From Lysinibacter cavernae (GTDB taxonomy: Bacteria; Actinomycetota; Actinomycetes; Actinomycetales; Microbacteriaceae): a DNA stretch of 64,000 nucleotides. The notes under the pieces are model-generated. The model was given only the letters and a program-made list of their open reading frames with translations. It was not told the origin of the DNA and ran no database searches. Position numbers and translations under genes: made by a program. The DNA lies in NCBI RefSeq assembly GCF_011758565.1, contig NZ_JAAMOX010000001.1:1217838-1281837 (forward strand), read 5' to 3'. This document shows, in pieces, positions 43,567-51,667 of this stretch. How positions within the stretch are numbered: position 1 is the stretch's first letter; the number at the start of each line of letters is the position of its first letter.

Positions 43567-44403
43567 CTACCGAATCGTAATAGCGACCTCAACCGCGTAG
43601 TCGTGCTCGCTCGCACCGATAACAGATTGACGCACTTCCGCGTTGCGCAATGAAACCTCACGCTCCGATACGTGATCGAAGAGCGCAACGACCGCTGGAT
43701 GCGTGGCGCCCTCTGGCAGTTCGGGTCCATCAGTAGCGTGCCAGGTGGCAACGAGCTCGGTTCGCGCCGGCAACTCGTCGACGATCGTCTCTGGGCCGCC
43801 CCAGTCTGTCATCAGGCGCGTTGGGGTCGGCCAGCAGCACATCAGTTCAACCGTGCCGTGGTTGGCCGGGCCAAGCGTCGTCCAGAATTGACCACTCGGC
43901 GAGAGGCCGTCACCCTGGAGTAGCCCAAAGAGTTCGGCAAATTGCTCTCCTGCCAGCTCATTTGCGTCGTCAAGTTCTTTGACTCGCTCCGGCTCGGCGG
44001 GCACGTGTACTTTCCTCGCTACAAATGGTTGCGGGGCACACGCCCGCTCGATGACGTTCGTTGGCACCCCGAGGGCGGCAATTATCTGCGTGGCGGCTTC
44101 ATATGCGAGGTCTTCACGGAGGCGTTCGGCAGCAACACGGTCTCGGTGTGCCGCGAGCAGGAGGGCGGCATCCGCTCCGGGCGCTTCCGCCGTTGCTTGA
44201 ATGGTTGCCACTTCGGCGAGCGGCACTCCGGCGTCGCGGAGGGCGCGGATGATGACACCCTCACGCACCTGATGCTCGGCATACTTGCGATAGCCAGAGG
44301 CCTCGTCGATAGCTGAGGGAGCCAAAACTCGCTTCTCGTCGTAGTGCCGCAGTGCTTTCACGCTCAGCCCGGTAATTCCCGAAAACTCTCCAATATTTAG
44401 CAT
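43567..44403 (-). CDS. MerR-family regulator with GyrI-like effector domain
   Basis: A 278-residue regulator. The MerR domain is complete (GEFSGITGLSVKALRHYDEKRVL, YRKYAEHQVREGVIIRALRDAGVPL), followed by a coiled linker and a C-terminal GyrI/Bacterial-transcription-activator effector-binding domain (residues about 130-278), as in multidrug-sensing BmrR-like proteins. The target gene is not obvious; the channel gene at 44585 is divergent. Confidence 0.84.
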   Translation of the reverse strand: MLNIGEFSGITGLSVKALRHYDEKRVLAPSAIDEASGYRKYAEHQVREGVIIRALRDAGVPLAEVATIQATAEAPGADAALLLAAHRDRVAAERLREDLAYEAATQIIAALGVPTNVIERACAPQPFVARKVHVPAEPERVKELDDANELAGEQFAELFGLLQGDGLSPSGQFWTTLGPANHGTVELMCCWPTPTRLMTDWGGPETIVDELPARTELVATWHATDGPELPEGATHPAVVALFDHVSEREVSLRNAEVRQSVIGASEHDYAVEVAITIR

Positions 44404-44584
44404 GTATCGAGCATCTCATCTCCTCTTACGGGAGGGTCAAGTTCGATTCTGGATGCGGTCAGGTAGCGTGGGTTTGACGCGCTCCAATACCGATATCCGG
44501 CGTGACCGCTCAGCCTCATGCTCTTCGGGTGATCCCGCTTGCTGGCGGGCCGTGGAGAATGCTGAGCAACTGCGAGGAGAGACA

Positions 44585-45298
44585 ATGTCACCCACCACGT
44601 CGGCACACCGAGCGATCTCTGCGAGCGCCTCACGCTGGAGGTCTCGCTATTGGTTGGTCCTGCTCCTCGTGGCGGTGTCGTATGTGGCGTGTGCGGTGCA
44701 GACGGGGCCGAACCCAAGCTCGCTGTCCTTACTCATTCAGCTGGTCACAATCGCTGTCACGCTGCAGGTGGCAGCGGTGAGGCCACGTATTCGGCGTTTT
44801 GGTTGGATGTTTGCCGCGGTCATAGGCGTTGCCACGCTTATCGGCACACTGCTTGGCGCAGAGGGACACACCCTTGATGTGACGCTTGCCGCGGTTTCCG
44901 TCATCGCTTACGCTGCGGCGGCGGCCATCATCATTGCTGATCAGGTGCGGCAGCGTTCGTTCAATTTGCAGGCCCTCTGGGCAGTGATCGCCGCGTATGT
45001 CATGGTTGGCCTGAGCTTCACGTTTGTCTACAATTTGGTCTCACTCGTTTCGGCAGCGCCGGTGTTTGGTGAGGGCCAGGCTGATTCCCTGTCGAGCCAG
45101 CTGTTCTTCTCCTTCACGACGCTCACAACAACCGGCTACGGAAACATGGTGCCGGTCACGCCGATGCTGCAGAGCATCGCCATTCTTGAGGCCATTGCCG
45201 GGCAGCTCTTCCTGATCACCGCCGTTGCACGAATCGTGAACGCGAATAAATCGATCAAAAGCACCCGTGCGCACGATTCGGAGGCGGACGAGCGCTGA
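44585..45298 (+). CDS. Two-helix ion channel (Ion_trans_2), probable K+ channel
   Basis: A 237-residue membrane protein. About five hydrophobic helices precede a pore region: FFSFTTL then the selectivity filter TTTGYGNMVP (181-190), and a last helix IAILEAIAGQLFLITAVARIV. TGYG is the K+-selective signature. No RCK or cyclic-nucleotide domain follows; the tail is short and charged. GAGGAGAG precedes ATG 44585. The upstream open frame is rejected. Confidence 0.85.
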   Translation: MSPTTSAHRAISASASRWRSRYWLVLLLVAVSYVACAVQTGPNPSSLSLLIQLVTIAVTLQVAAVRPRIRRFGWMFAAVIGVATLIGTLLGAEGHTLDVTLAAVSVIAYAAAAAIIIADQVRQRSFNLQALWAVIAAYVMVGLSFTFVYNLVSLVSAAPVFGEGQADSLSSQLFFSFTTLTTTGYGNMVPVTPMLQSIAILEAIAGQLFLITAVARIVNANKSIKSTRAHDSEADER

Positions 45299-45331
45299 TT
45301 ACAGCTGCGTCGGCTCGGTCAGACGCCGCAG

Positions 45332-45754
45332 TCATTGACGAGTGAGGCGCATCGCCATCGCTTGGGTCACGCTGCTGTCGTCCGCGAGGCGGCGATACTC
45401 GGCGGTGCCTCGGCCATAGAGGGCAACCTTCGCGTCGGTGTCGTGGTGGATTCCCCAGCCGTACTGCTTGCCCAACGGTGATGCGCGGAGGCACGCCTGT
45501 GGTTTTGCGACGAAGGATGCGAAAGCTTCGGCTCGTTCCGACGGCTTCAGTTGCGATTCGTCCACGCCGGCACGAATCAGGTGAACGGCAAAGAGAAGTT
45601 CATCAGAAGTACGCGCATACGGGGCCGACGAAAGCAGCTCGTATTGCAGGGAGGCAATTGTGGGCTTTGCTCCGCGCAATCGGCCACAAGCATGGGCGTT
45701 TTCTTGGCCACATCCGCGCACAACCGCCGCTCGTTCCGGCTCGGTTCTCCACAA
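45332..45754 (-). CDS. DUF6157-family protein, N terminus apparently disrupted
   Basis: The region from KPTIASLQYELLSSAPYART to the end matches my recollection of DUF6157: FAVHLIR, QACLRASPLGKQYGWGIHHD, KVALYG and AMAMRLTRQ. The family normally begins with a TFI-VAEDCP-like segment; in this frame that part is replaced by VVRGCGQENAHACGRLRG. The neighbouring frame instead reads PMLVADCAEQSPQLPP over the same bases, so a small deletion with frameshift is suspected. No good start exists (TTG 45754 or GTG 45721). It may be a decaying gene. Confidence 0.5.
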   Translation of the reverse strand: MWRTEPERAAVVRGCGQENAHACGRLRGAKPTIASLQYELLSSAPYARTSDELLFAVHLIRAGVDESQLKPSERAEAFASFVAKPQACLRASPLGKQYGWGIHHDTDAKVALYGRGTAEYRRLADDSSVTQAMAMRLTRQ

Positions 45755-45858
45755 CCCAGCCAGCCAGACATATCCACAGATTACTCACGGGGCTTTCTTC
45801 GCAGGCTCCCCGTCAACTACGATCTTTTTCAGAGAAACCTGTACGAGAGGATGCCGGG

Positions 45859-48612
45859 GTGGGCTTTCACAATCTGACCAGCTATCGAACACAGCGCAAG
45901 TTGACGAGCCAGCCATCGCGGCGAATCAGCTTGCTCGCGGTGTTCGCCCTCGTCGCTGGCCTCTCGTTTGTGGCATTTGCTGCGCCGCAGGCAGCGTCGG
46001 CCGATGTGAGCGCACAGTGCGCATCCCCGACTCGAACCGTCTCACCGTCTGACCGTTCCATTTCCGTAGCCAGCGGCGAAACGGTTCTGGTTGCTGCCGA
46101 CTTCACCGGCGGCATCGACGCACTGCCAACAAATGGCGCCCTCTGCATCGCCTCTGGCGCGACGCTGACCGGCTCGTACCTGAATAATGCGGCGGGGTCA
46201 CTCTCTGTTGCCGCCGGGGGTTCACTCTCGCTTCCGTCGATTGCCGTCGCAACCGGATTCCTCCTCGACGTTGAGGGCTCGGCTGCGGTCGCCGGCCTGG
46301 CGATGAATGGCAATGCCACGATACACGTTGCCGATGGTGCAACGTTCACCTCGGCAGGCTCAATTGCCTCGGCCTCGGGGGAATTTCATAACGAGGGCGA
46401 GTTCCATGTTGACGGTGCGCTCGATCTGAACACCGGCGTCCTGTTCGAAAACTCCGGCATCCTCTCGGTCAAGGGCGGTGCCAATATCAACGGCCAGCTC
46501 ACGAACTCCGGAATAGCCAACTTCTCGCTCGGGTTGACCATCAACGGATCGGGCTCGCTCCACAATAGTTGCGCGGTCAACGCGCTCGGCGATCTCATGA
46601 ACAACGGTGGCACCTCACAGAACGAGGGCATTGTTCTCACAACGGGCAACTTCACCAATAACGGGCGTTGGACTCAGTCTCACAACGGGGTATCAAGCGC
46701 GGTCGGCTTCACCGACGACGGCACCGTCACCGGGTTTGGTCGCTATCACTTCACTGGCAACTCGAGCGTGCAGGGCACATTTATCGGAGACTCTGCGGCA
46801 GACCCCATCGTGGTGCAATCAACAGCCCCCGGCTCACAACTCTTCAACACGCAAACAGGCGGTGTCTCAAATGCCATGAGGGGCACGGTGAACCTACTCG
46901 TGCCGTTCCCCGCGTGTGGGTCAACAACAGAACCGAGCCCAACCGCCGACGTTGAGGTCGCCAAGGACGGCCCGGCAACCGTCTTCGAAAACGGAGTTGT
47001 CACCTACACCATCACGGTCACCAACCACGGCCCCTCTGCCGCGGCAGGGGTCACTGCATACGACCAGCTCCCCACGGGTTTCACGCTCGACCCGGCATCA
47101 ACGACGGGCACCGTGAACAGCGGTCGCATCAGCTGGAGCCTCGGTGATCTTGGCGTCAACGAGACGATCACGCTCTCCTTCTCTGGAACGGCCACCGCGC
47201 CTGTTGGCACCATTCTCACCAACGGCGCGATTGCATCCTCAACAACTCCGGACACCGCGCCAAGCAACAACGACGGAACATCGGAATCCAGCAGGGTATC
47301 GACCGAGGTGATCGCGACTCCCCCACCCGCGAATGTCGCGCCCGTTGCAAACGATCTCACTCGTGACACCAGCACCAGGCTGCTTGAGGTCGGTCAGGTG
47401 CAAGCATCCGATGCAGATGCCGGACAAAAACTCACCTACACAAAGGCGACGTCCCCCGCGCACGGAAACGTGTATTTCACCGCATCCGGCGGGTTTGTCT
47501 ATCTCTCCGACGCCGACTTTAGCGGCTTCGACAGCTTCGATTATCAGGTGTGCGACAACGGCACTCCCGTGCTGTGCGATACGGCAACCGTGACCTTTAA
47601 CGTGTACCCGCGAGCCATAGATGACAACGCGCAAACGTTTGAAGCATCGCCCGTCGCTATTCCGCTCCTGGCAAACGATATCCCGGGCAGCCAACTCGAA
47701 ACGACAATCACGGCCACCCCAGCCAACGGCCAGGTCTCTGTCAACGCCACCGCGGGTGTGGCCACATATGTCCCTGCCGATGGTTTTACGGGAACCGACA
47801 CCTTTGAGTATCAGATCTGTTCGCTCACTTCTCCCCAGCTGTGCGCTATCGCCACGGTGACGGTGACCGTCATCGCCGAGAACAACCCTCCGGTAGTTCA
47901 ACCGCTGACACAAATAACGGTCGTCGATTCGGCAACCACCGAAACCGTGACCGCAACCGACCCAAACGCTGGGGATATCCTGACCGATGAAAGCGGAATC
48001 CCGCCACGCAGCGGCAGCGTTTCTGTCGATGCGGGCGGAACCGTTGTCTACACCCCGCATCATGGCTTTGCAGGCCGGGATGAGTACACGGTCATCGTCT
48101 GTGACGACGGCACGCCCCAGCTCTGCGCTACCGGACTCGTCAGCGTAGAGATCTTGCCGCTTGCGTCACCCGATTTGGCAACAACGCGGGCAGGAACTCC
48201 CGTCTCCATCGAGGTACTCACAAACGATGCAGGAACCGTCTCTGCCCCCACCGTCGCCTCGCAGCCAACCAACGGATCGGTCAGCATTACTGGCGGAACA
48301 GCCGTCTACACTCCAGCGACCGGTTTTGTAGGGACCGACAGTTTCACCTACACAATTTGCGCGCTCGAGGCGGCTGACCTCTGCGCAACAACAACCGCAA
48401 CTATCACGGTAACCGCTGCACAGCCCGGTACTACACCGCCTGGTACAACACAGCCCCCAGCTCACGGTGGAAATGCCTCCGGACCAAGCACGGGAGGCCT
48501 GGCCGTCACCGGCGCCAACGACCCAATCGCGCCTGCCCTCGGATGGGCAGCTTTGGCAGCAGGCTTCGCCTGCATTGCCGCGGCCAGAAGCCGCAAACAG
48601 CGCCAGATCTAG
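45859..48612 (+). CDS. Wall-anchored adhesin-like protein with DUF11 and Ig-like/cadherin-like repeats
   Basis: A 917-residue exported protein. The signal peptide (about 20-50, RISLLAVFALVAGLSFVAFA) precedes a 280-residue stretch of short Gly/Asn/Ser-rich strands (MNGNATIHVADGATFTSAGS and similar) that looks like a beta-helix. Then come a DUF11 domain (about 370-460: DVEVAKDGPATVFENGVVTY) and four Ig-like repeats of the type GFTGTDTFEYQICSLTSPQL. The tail has a Pro/Gly linker, the sorting signal GLAVTGAND, a helix and RSRKQRQI. The GTG start at 45859 has GAGAGG 8 bp upstream. Confidence 0.82.
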   Translation: MGFHNLTSYRTQRKLTSQPSRRISLLAVFALVAGLSFVAFAAPQAASADVSAQCASPTRTVSPSDRSISVASGETVLVAADFTGGIDALPTNGALCIASGATLTGSYLNNAAGSLSVAAGGSLSLPSIAVATGFLLDVEGSAAVAGLAMNGNATIHVADGATFTSAGSIASASGEFHNEGEFHVDGALDLNTGVLFENSGILSVKGGANINGQLTNSGIANFSLGLTINGSGSLHNSCAVNALGDLMNNGGTSQNEGIVLTTGNFTNNGRWTQSHNGVSSAVGFTDDGTVTGFGRYHFTGNSSVQGTFIGDSAADPIVVQSTAPGSQLFNTQTGGVSNAMRGTVNLLVPFPACGSTTEPSPTADVEVAKDGPATVFENGVVTYTITVTNHGPSAAAGVTAYDQLPTGFTLDPASTTGTVNSGRISWSLGDLGVNETITLSFSGTATAPVGTILTNGAIASSTTPDTAPSNNDGTSESSRVSTEVIATPPPANVAPVANDLTRDTSTRLLEVGQVQASDADAGQKLTYTKATSPAHGNVYFTASGGFVYLSDADFSGFDSFDYQVCDNGTPVLCDTATVTFNVYPRAIDDNAQTFEASPVAIPLLANDIPGSQLETTITATPANGQVSVNATAGVATYVPADGFTGTDTFEYQICSLTSPQLCAIATVTVTVIAENNPPVVQPLTQITVVDSATTETVTATDPNAGDILTDESGIPPRSGSVSVDAGGTVVYTPHHGFAGRDEYTVIVCDDGTPQLCATGLVSVEILPLASPDLATTRAGTPVSIEVLTNDAGTVSAPTVASQPTNGSVSITGGTAVYTPATGFVGTDSFTYTICALEAADLCATTTATITVTAAQPGTTPPGTTQPPAHGGNASGPSTGGLAVTGANDPIAPALGWAALAAGFACIAAARSRKQRQI

Positions 48613-48883
48613 GAAACGTGCGACGCCCCACCAGAGTTACATATCACTCGATGTAACCACAATCAATATCTTGACACACTAACTTTCAACACTCACTCCA
48701 TTTGTCCAGGGAACCAACGGGTACGCCACAGCTAAGAATGCTCACGACCGTTTATTTATCTGCCATAATATATATCAAGCGAGGGCTTGGGGGCCCTCGC
48801 AGTAGGAATCTAGGGTTCCTACGTTGGGGGTTCTTTTGGGGGTTCCCAATCACGTTAATCAACGGATTGAGAAGAGAAAAAAC
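48613..48883. promoter_or_regulatory. Promoter and structured 5' leader of the SipW-type export operon
   Basis: After an AT-rich stretch (ATAATATATATC, 48765-48776) that could hold the -10, three hairpins follow in tandem: GCGAGGGC (48779-48786)/GCCCTCGC (48793-48800); GTAGGAA (48802-48808)/TTCCTAC (48816-48822); TTGGG (48836-48840)/CCCAA (48845-48849). A direct repeat TTGGGGGTTC (48824-48833, 48836-48845) overlaps the last. Ribosome-binding site GAGAAGAG is left free. It could stabilise the mRNA or act as an attenuator; no known riboswitch was recognised. Confidence 0.55.
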
Positions 48884-49468
48884 ATGAACAAGCTTTCTAA
48901 AGGTCTAATCGTTTCTGGTCTTGGCGTCGCACTTCTGCTCGGAACCGGCGGCTCACTCGCACTCTGGAACGTCAGCGCGCAGAGCGAGGCAGGCAGCATC
49001 AACACCGGTGATCTGAACCTCGTCGTCGCTCCTACCGGCCAAACATGGGAGATCCAGACCGGTCCGGCCACCTGGGCACCAATCGCCGACATTGCCGACT
49101 TCAAGATGGTTCCGGGCGACGTCGTCCGCCTGACCCAGCCGATGAACGTCACCCTTGTTGGTGACAACATGAAGGCAAGCCTCACGGTAGACACCGAGGC
49201 AGCCGTAGTGTCGGGTGACGCAACCGCCGCAGACCTCTTTACAGTCAACACGAGCTTCCTTGCACCCGATGTCGCTGGCGTCCAGCTGCCGGTGCAGACT
49301 CCAGGAACCAACGTTTGGAACTTCAGCGAGCAGGTGCTCGGCGGAACCCAGACGTTCAAGCAGCAGATCACCTTCGACTTTTCCGCAGCGGCGTCAGACC
49401 GGGTCGGGAGCGTCTCGAAGGTTGACCTGAGCAAGACCAACTTCGTCCTTGAGCAGGTTGCGCTCTAA
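48884..49468 (+). CDS. Alternate signal-mediated exported protein (RER_14450/TasA-like), first subunit
   Basis: A 194-residue secreted protein. Its signal peptide is the SipW-dependent alternate type (KGLIVSGLGVALLLGTGGSLALW), directly followed by SAQSEAGSINTGDLNL, the sequence typical of the RER_14450 family and of Bacillus TasA/camelysin precursors. The mature part is beta-rich, with the repeated phrase KASLTVDTEA and no sorting signal. It would be cleaved by the SipW-type peptidase at 50286 and could polymerise as a surface fibre. ATG 48884 follows GAGAAGAG. Confidence 0.82.
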   Translation: MNKLSKGLIVSGLGVALLLGTGGSLALWNVSAQSEAGSINTGDLNLVVAPTGQTWEIQTGPATWAPIADIADFKMVPGDVVRLTQPMNVTLVGDNMKASLTVDTEAAVVSGDATAADLFTVNTSFLAPDVAGVQLPVQTPGTNVWNFSEQVLGGTQTFKQQITFDFSAAASDRVGSVSKVDLSKTNFVLEQVAL

Positions 49469-49490
49469 CCAAGCGCTACTTCTACAGGCC

Positions 49491-49531
49491 TACTGGCGAG
49501 TGGATCGCTCATATCGATACACTCGCCAGTA
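49491..49531 (+). terminator. Intra-operon hairpin after the first exported subunit
   Basis: A perfect 12-bp stem TACTGGCGAGTG (49491-49502) / CACTCGCCAGTA (49520-49531) with a 17-nt loop, 22 bp after the stop and 31 bp before the next gene. No strong U-tract follows. It may partly terminate transcription or protect the upstream message, giving more of the first subunit than of the downstream proteins. Confidence 0.72.
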
Positions 49532-49561
49532 AGTCACCGTTTTCAGGGGAGGTAAAGCGGC

Positions 49562-50218
49562 ATGGGCACGACAGAATCACTGAGCATCATGGCTCACTTG
49601 CGCACGTTCCGACTCCCCCTCGCGCTCCTCGCACTCGCAACGACTGCCATCCTCATCTTGAGCACAGGCAACTCGTTTGCGACGTGGATGGTGTCGCAAC
49701 AGGGCAAGGGCACCATCAACACGGGTCGTTTGAGTTTTCAACTCATGGATGCAAACGGCCAGAACGCTTCACCTTCAGATCCAAACAGCTCGGCATCACC
49801 GAGCTACTCGTTTCAGGCGCTGACAATCAGCGCATTATCACTCCTGCCTGGCGATACCAGAGTTGCGCTGATGAAGGCCACGAACACGGGTGACACACCG
49901 CTCACACTGTCTATCACCGGCATAGGGAACTCGGGCTCGTCGGCAGCACACAAGGATTTAGTTGACACGATGCGCATGGGCATTGTTTCGTCAGCGTCAA
50001 CCACATGCGATCCCGCAACGATCACAAGCTTCCGCGCCGTCAGCTCGGTGACCGCAACCGAAGCGGTGCAGGTCGTCCCTGCGGCATCCGCACTCAAACC
50101 GGGCGAAAGCACCAACCTCTGCGTTGGATATCAGCTCTCAGACACCACACCGAACAGCACCCAGGGACTCGCCATCAGGTTCACGTTCCAAGTGCGAGCG
50201 GACCAGCACCGACCTTAA
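49562..50218 (+). CDS. Alternate signal-mediated exported protein, second subunit
   Basis: A 218-residue secreted protein with the same architecture: hydrophobic LALLALATTAILILSTGNSF, then ATWMVSQQGKGTINTGRLSF, aligned with the first subunit's ALWNVSAQSEAGSINTG. The mature region has a Ser/Pro linker, LLPGDTRVALMKATNTGDTP, and two cysteines (TTCDP and TNLCVG) that may form a disulfide, unlike the first subunit. GGGGAGG precedes ATG 49562. Possible minor or tip subunit. Confidence 0.78.
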   Translation: MGTTESLSIMAHLRTFRLPLALLALATTAILILSTGNSFATWMVSQQGKGTINTGRLSFQLMDANGQNASPSDPNSSASPSYSFQALTISALSLLPGDTRVALMKATNTGDTPLTLSITGIGNSGSSAAHKDLVDTMRMGIVSSASTTCDPATITSFRAVSSVTATEAVQVVPAASALKPGESTNLCVGYQLSDTTPNSTQGLAIRFTFQVRADQHRP

Positions 50219-50285
50219 CCACAACCTGTTGCCATCCGCAACGACAACAACACAACCCAGATGGGCGCATAGAAAGGGGCACAGC

Positions 50286-50864
50286 ATGGCAGCACACGCA
50301 GCTAACCGTCGCTCCCGCACCGCATGGGACATCACCAAAGCAATTGCGTTTGGCGTTGTTGTATCGGCGCTCATTGTGATTGTCGCGGCCCTTATTGTTG
50401 TGCCGCGTGCCACGGGGTCGACCACCTACACAATCTTGACCAACTCGATGGCCCCGGGACTTCCGCCAGGGACGGTCATCGTGACCCAGCCGCGCGCGAT
50501 CTCCGACATCCGCGTTGGTGACGTCATCACTTACCAGGTCGAATCGGGCAAGCCAGCGGTCATCACTCACCGCGTGGTTGGCATCAGCACCGACACCAGA
50601 GGCGAGACCGCGTTTATTACCAGGGGCGATAACAACTCGGTCAACGATCCTGAACCAATCATTCGCGAGCAGGTACTCGGCGTAGTTATCTACTCGGTTC
50701 CCTATATTGGCCTCGCTATTAACGCCGTGACAGGAAACGCAAAACTGCTTGTACCCGTTCTCATCGCGGTCGTGTTCATCCTTTGGGGCCTTGGCTATGT
50801 GGTCTCATACGTACTTTCACGAAAAAAGAAGCAGGCCGCCCTCCCGGAAGACGATGCCGCATGA
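50286..50864 (+). CDS. sipW: Signal peptidase I, SipW (archaeal/ER) type
   Basis: A 192-residue membrane peptidase: helix (about 20-44), catalytic serine in TNSMAPGLPPG, and HRVVG in place of the lysine box, i.e. the Ser-His arrangement of SipW and eukaryotic signal peptidases rather than the Ser-Lys dyad of LepB. The later RGDNNSVND box is conserved, and a second helix (about 155-180) ends in KKKQ. It should process the alternate signal peptides of its neighbours. ATG 50286 follows GAAAGGGG. The next gene overlaps by ATGA. Confidence 0.9.
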   Translation: MAAHAANRRSRTAWDITKAIAFGVVVSALIVIVAALIVVPRATGSTTYTILTNSMAPGLPPGTVIVTQPRAISDIRVGDVITYQVESGKPAVITHRVVGISTDTRGETAFITRGDNNSVNDPEPIIREQVLGVVIYSVPYIGLAINAVTGNAKLLVPVLIAVVFILWGLGYVVSYVLSRKKKQAALPEDDAA

Positions 50865-51667
50865 AGCGCCGGACGCTCACAGTCACCATGGCGGTGACCA
50901 CAATCACTATGGTCTCGTTGGCCATTCCGTCGTTGGCCACGGCCAAGTCAAACTCGTACGTAGACGGCATTGCACCCGTTGCGCAGCCTGAGCCTCTCCT
51001 GCTCAGCAATGACGGAACCGTCTGGGGAACAACACTTCCTGAACCACTCTTCGACGCGGCCCATCGCTACGTTCCTGGAGAAGTACTTGAGTCAGGTTTC
51101 TGGATCCTCAACAATTCCGGACACCCCGCTTTGTACACGGTGCAGGCCACAAACGTGAACATGACTACCGCACTCGCTGGCACCCTCAGCATGACAGTTG
51201 GTGGCGACGGTCTCACATCGGCCCCGCTGACCAACTGCTTGACGATGGTACGCAACACACCAATTGCGGCGGGCGAACGACTCTACATCCAAAGCGCTGT
51301 TTCGCTCAGCGAAGCTGCGCCCCTCGACGCACGAAACCAGGTGGCTTCGTTCGGAATCGGCACAACCCTGCACGACGCTCCACTCACGATTGCTGACGGT
51401 CAATGCCTGGATGACACGGATAATACCCTGCCTCCTATTGCCCCGATCGATACCGACCCACCTTCAACGCAGACGCCTGCGCCGCCAACAACCGAGACAG
51501 CTCCGAGCGACGGATCAGGCAGTTCAGCATCGCAAGCCGTTTCGGCACCTGCATCACAACTCGCGCTGACCGGCGCATACCTGGGAATCTGGGCCCTGCT
51601 CGCTGCGGCTCTCTCGGTGGGAGGCATTCTCATTGGCTTCCGTAAACGAAAGGCAACTCATGAGTGA
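50861..51667 (+). CDS. Wall-anchored protein of the SipW-type operon
   Basis: A 268-residue exported protein with a conventional signal peptide (MAVTTITMVSLAIPSLATA), a beta-rich domain (about 35-185) containing YVPGEVLESGFWILNNSGHP and two cysteines, a Pro/Thr/Ser linker, the sorting signal LALTGAY, a hydrophobic helix and FRKRK. It may tether the secreted fibre subunits to the wall. It overlaps sipW (ATGA) and, by 8 bp, the RCC1 gene, so the three are translationally coupled. A sortase is required from elsewhere. Confidence 0.78.
   Translation: MKRRTLTVTMAVTTITMVSLAIPSLATAKSNSYVDGIAPVAQPEPLLLSNDGTVWGTTLPEPLFDAAHRYVPGEVLESGFWILNNSGHPALYTVQATNVNMTTALAGTLSMTVGGDGLTSAPLTNCLTMVRNTPIAAGERLYIQSAVSLSEAAPLDARNQVASFGIGTTLHDAPLTIADGQCLDDTDNTLPPIAPIDTDPPSTQTPAPPTTETAPSDGSGSSASQAVSAPASQLALTGAYLGIWALLAAALSVGGILIGFRKRKATHE

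Noticed and set aside
45740-45795. DnaA boxes (TTCTCCACA, TATCCACAG)
   Set aside because: Only two imperfect 9-mers, no dnaA or dnaN nearby; no evidence of an origin.
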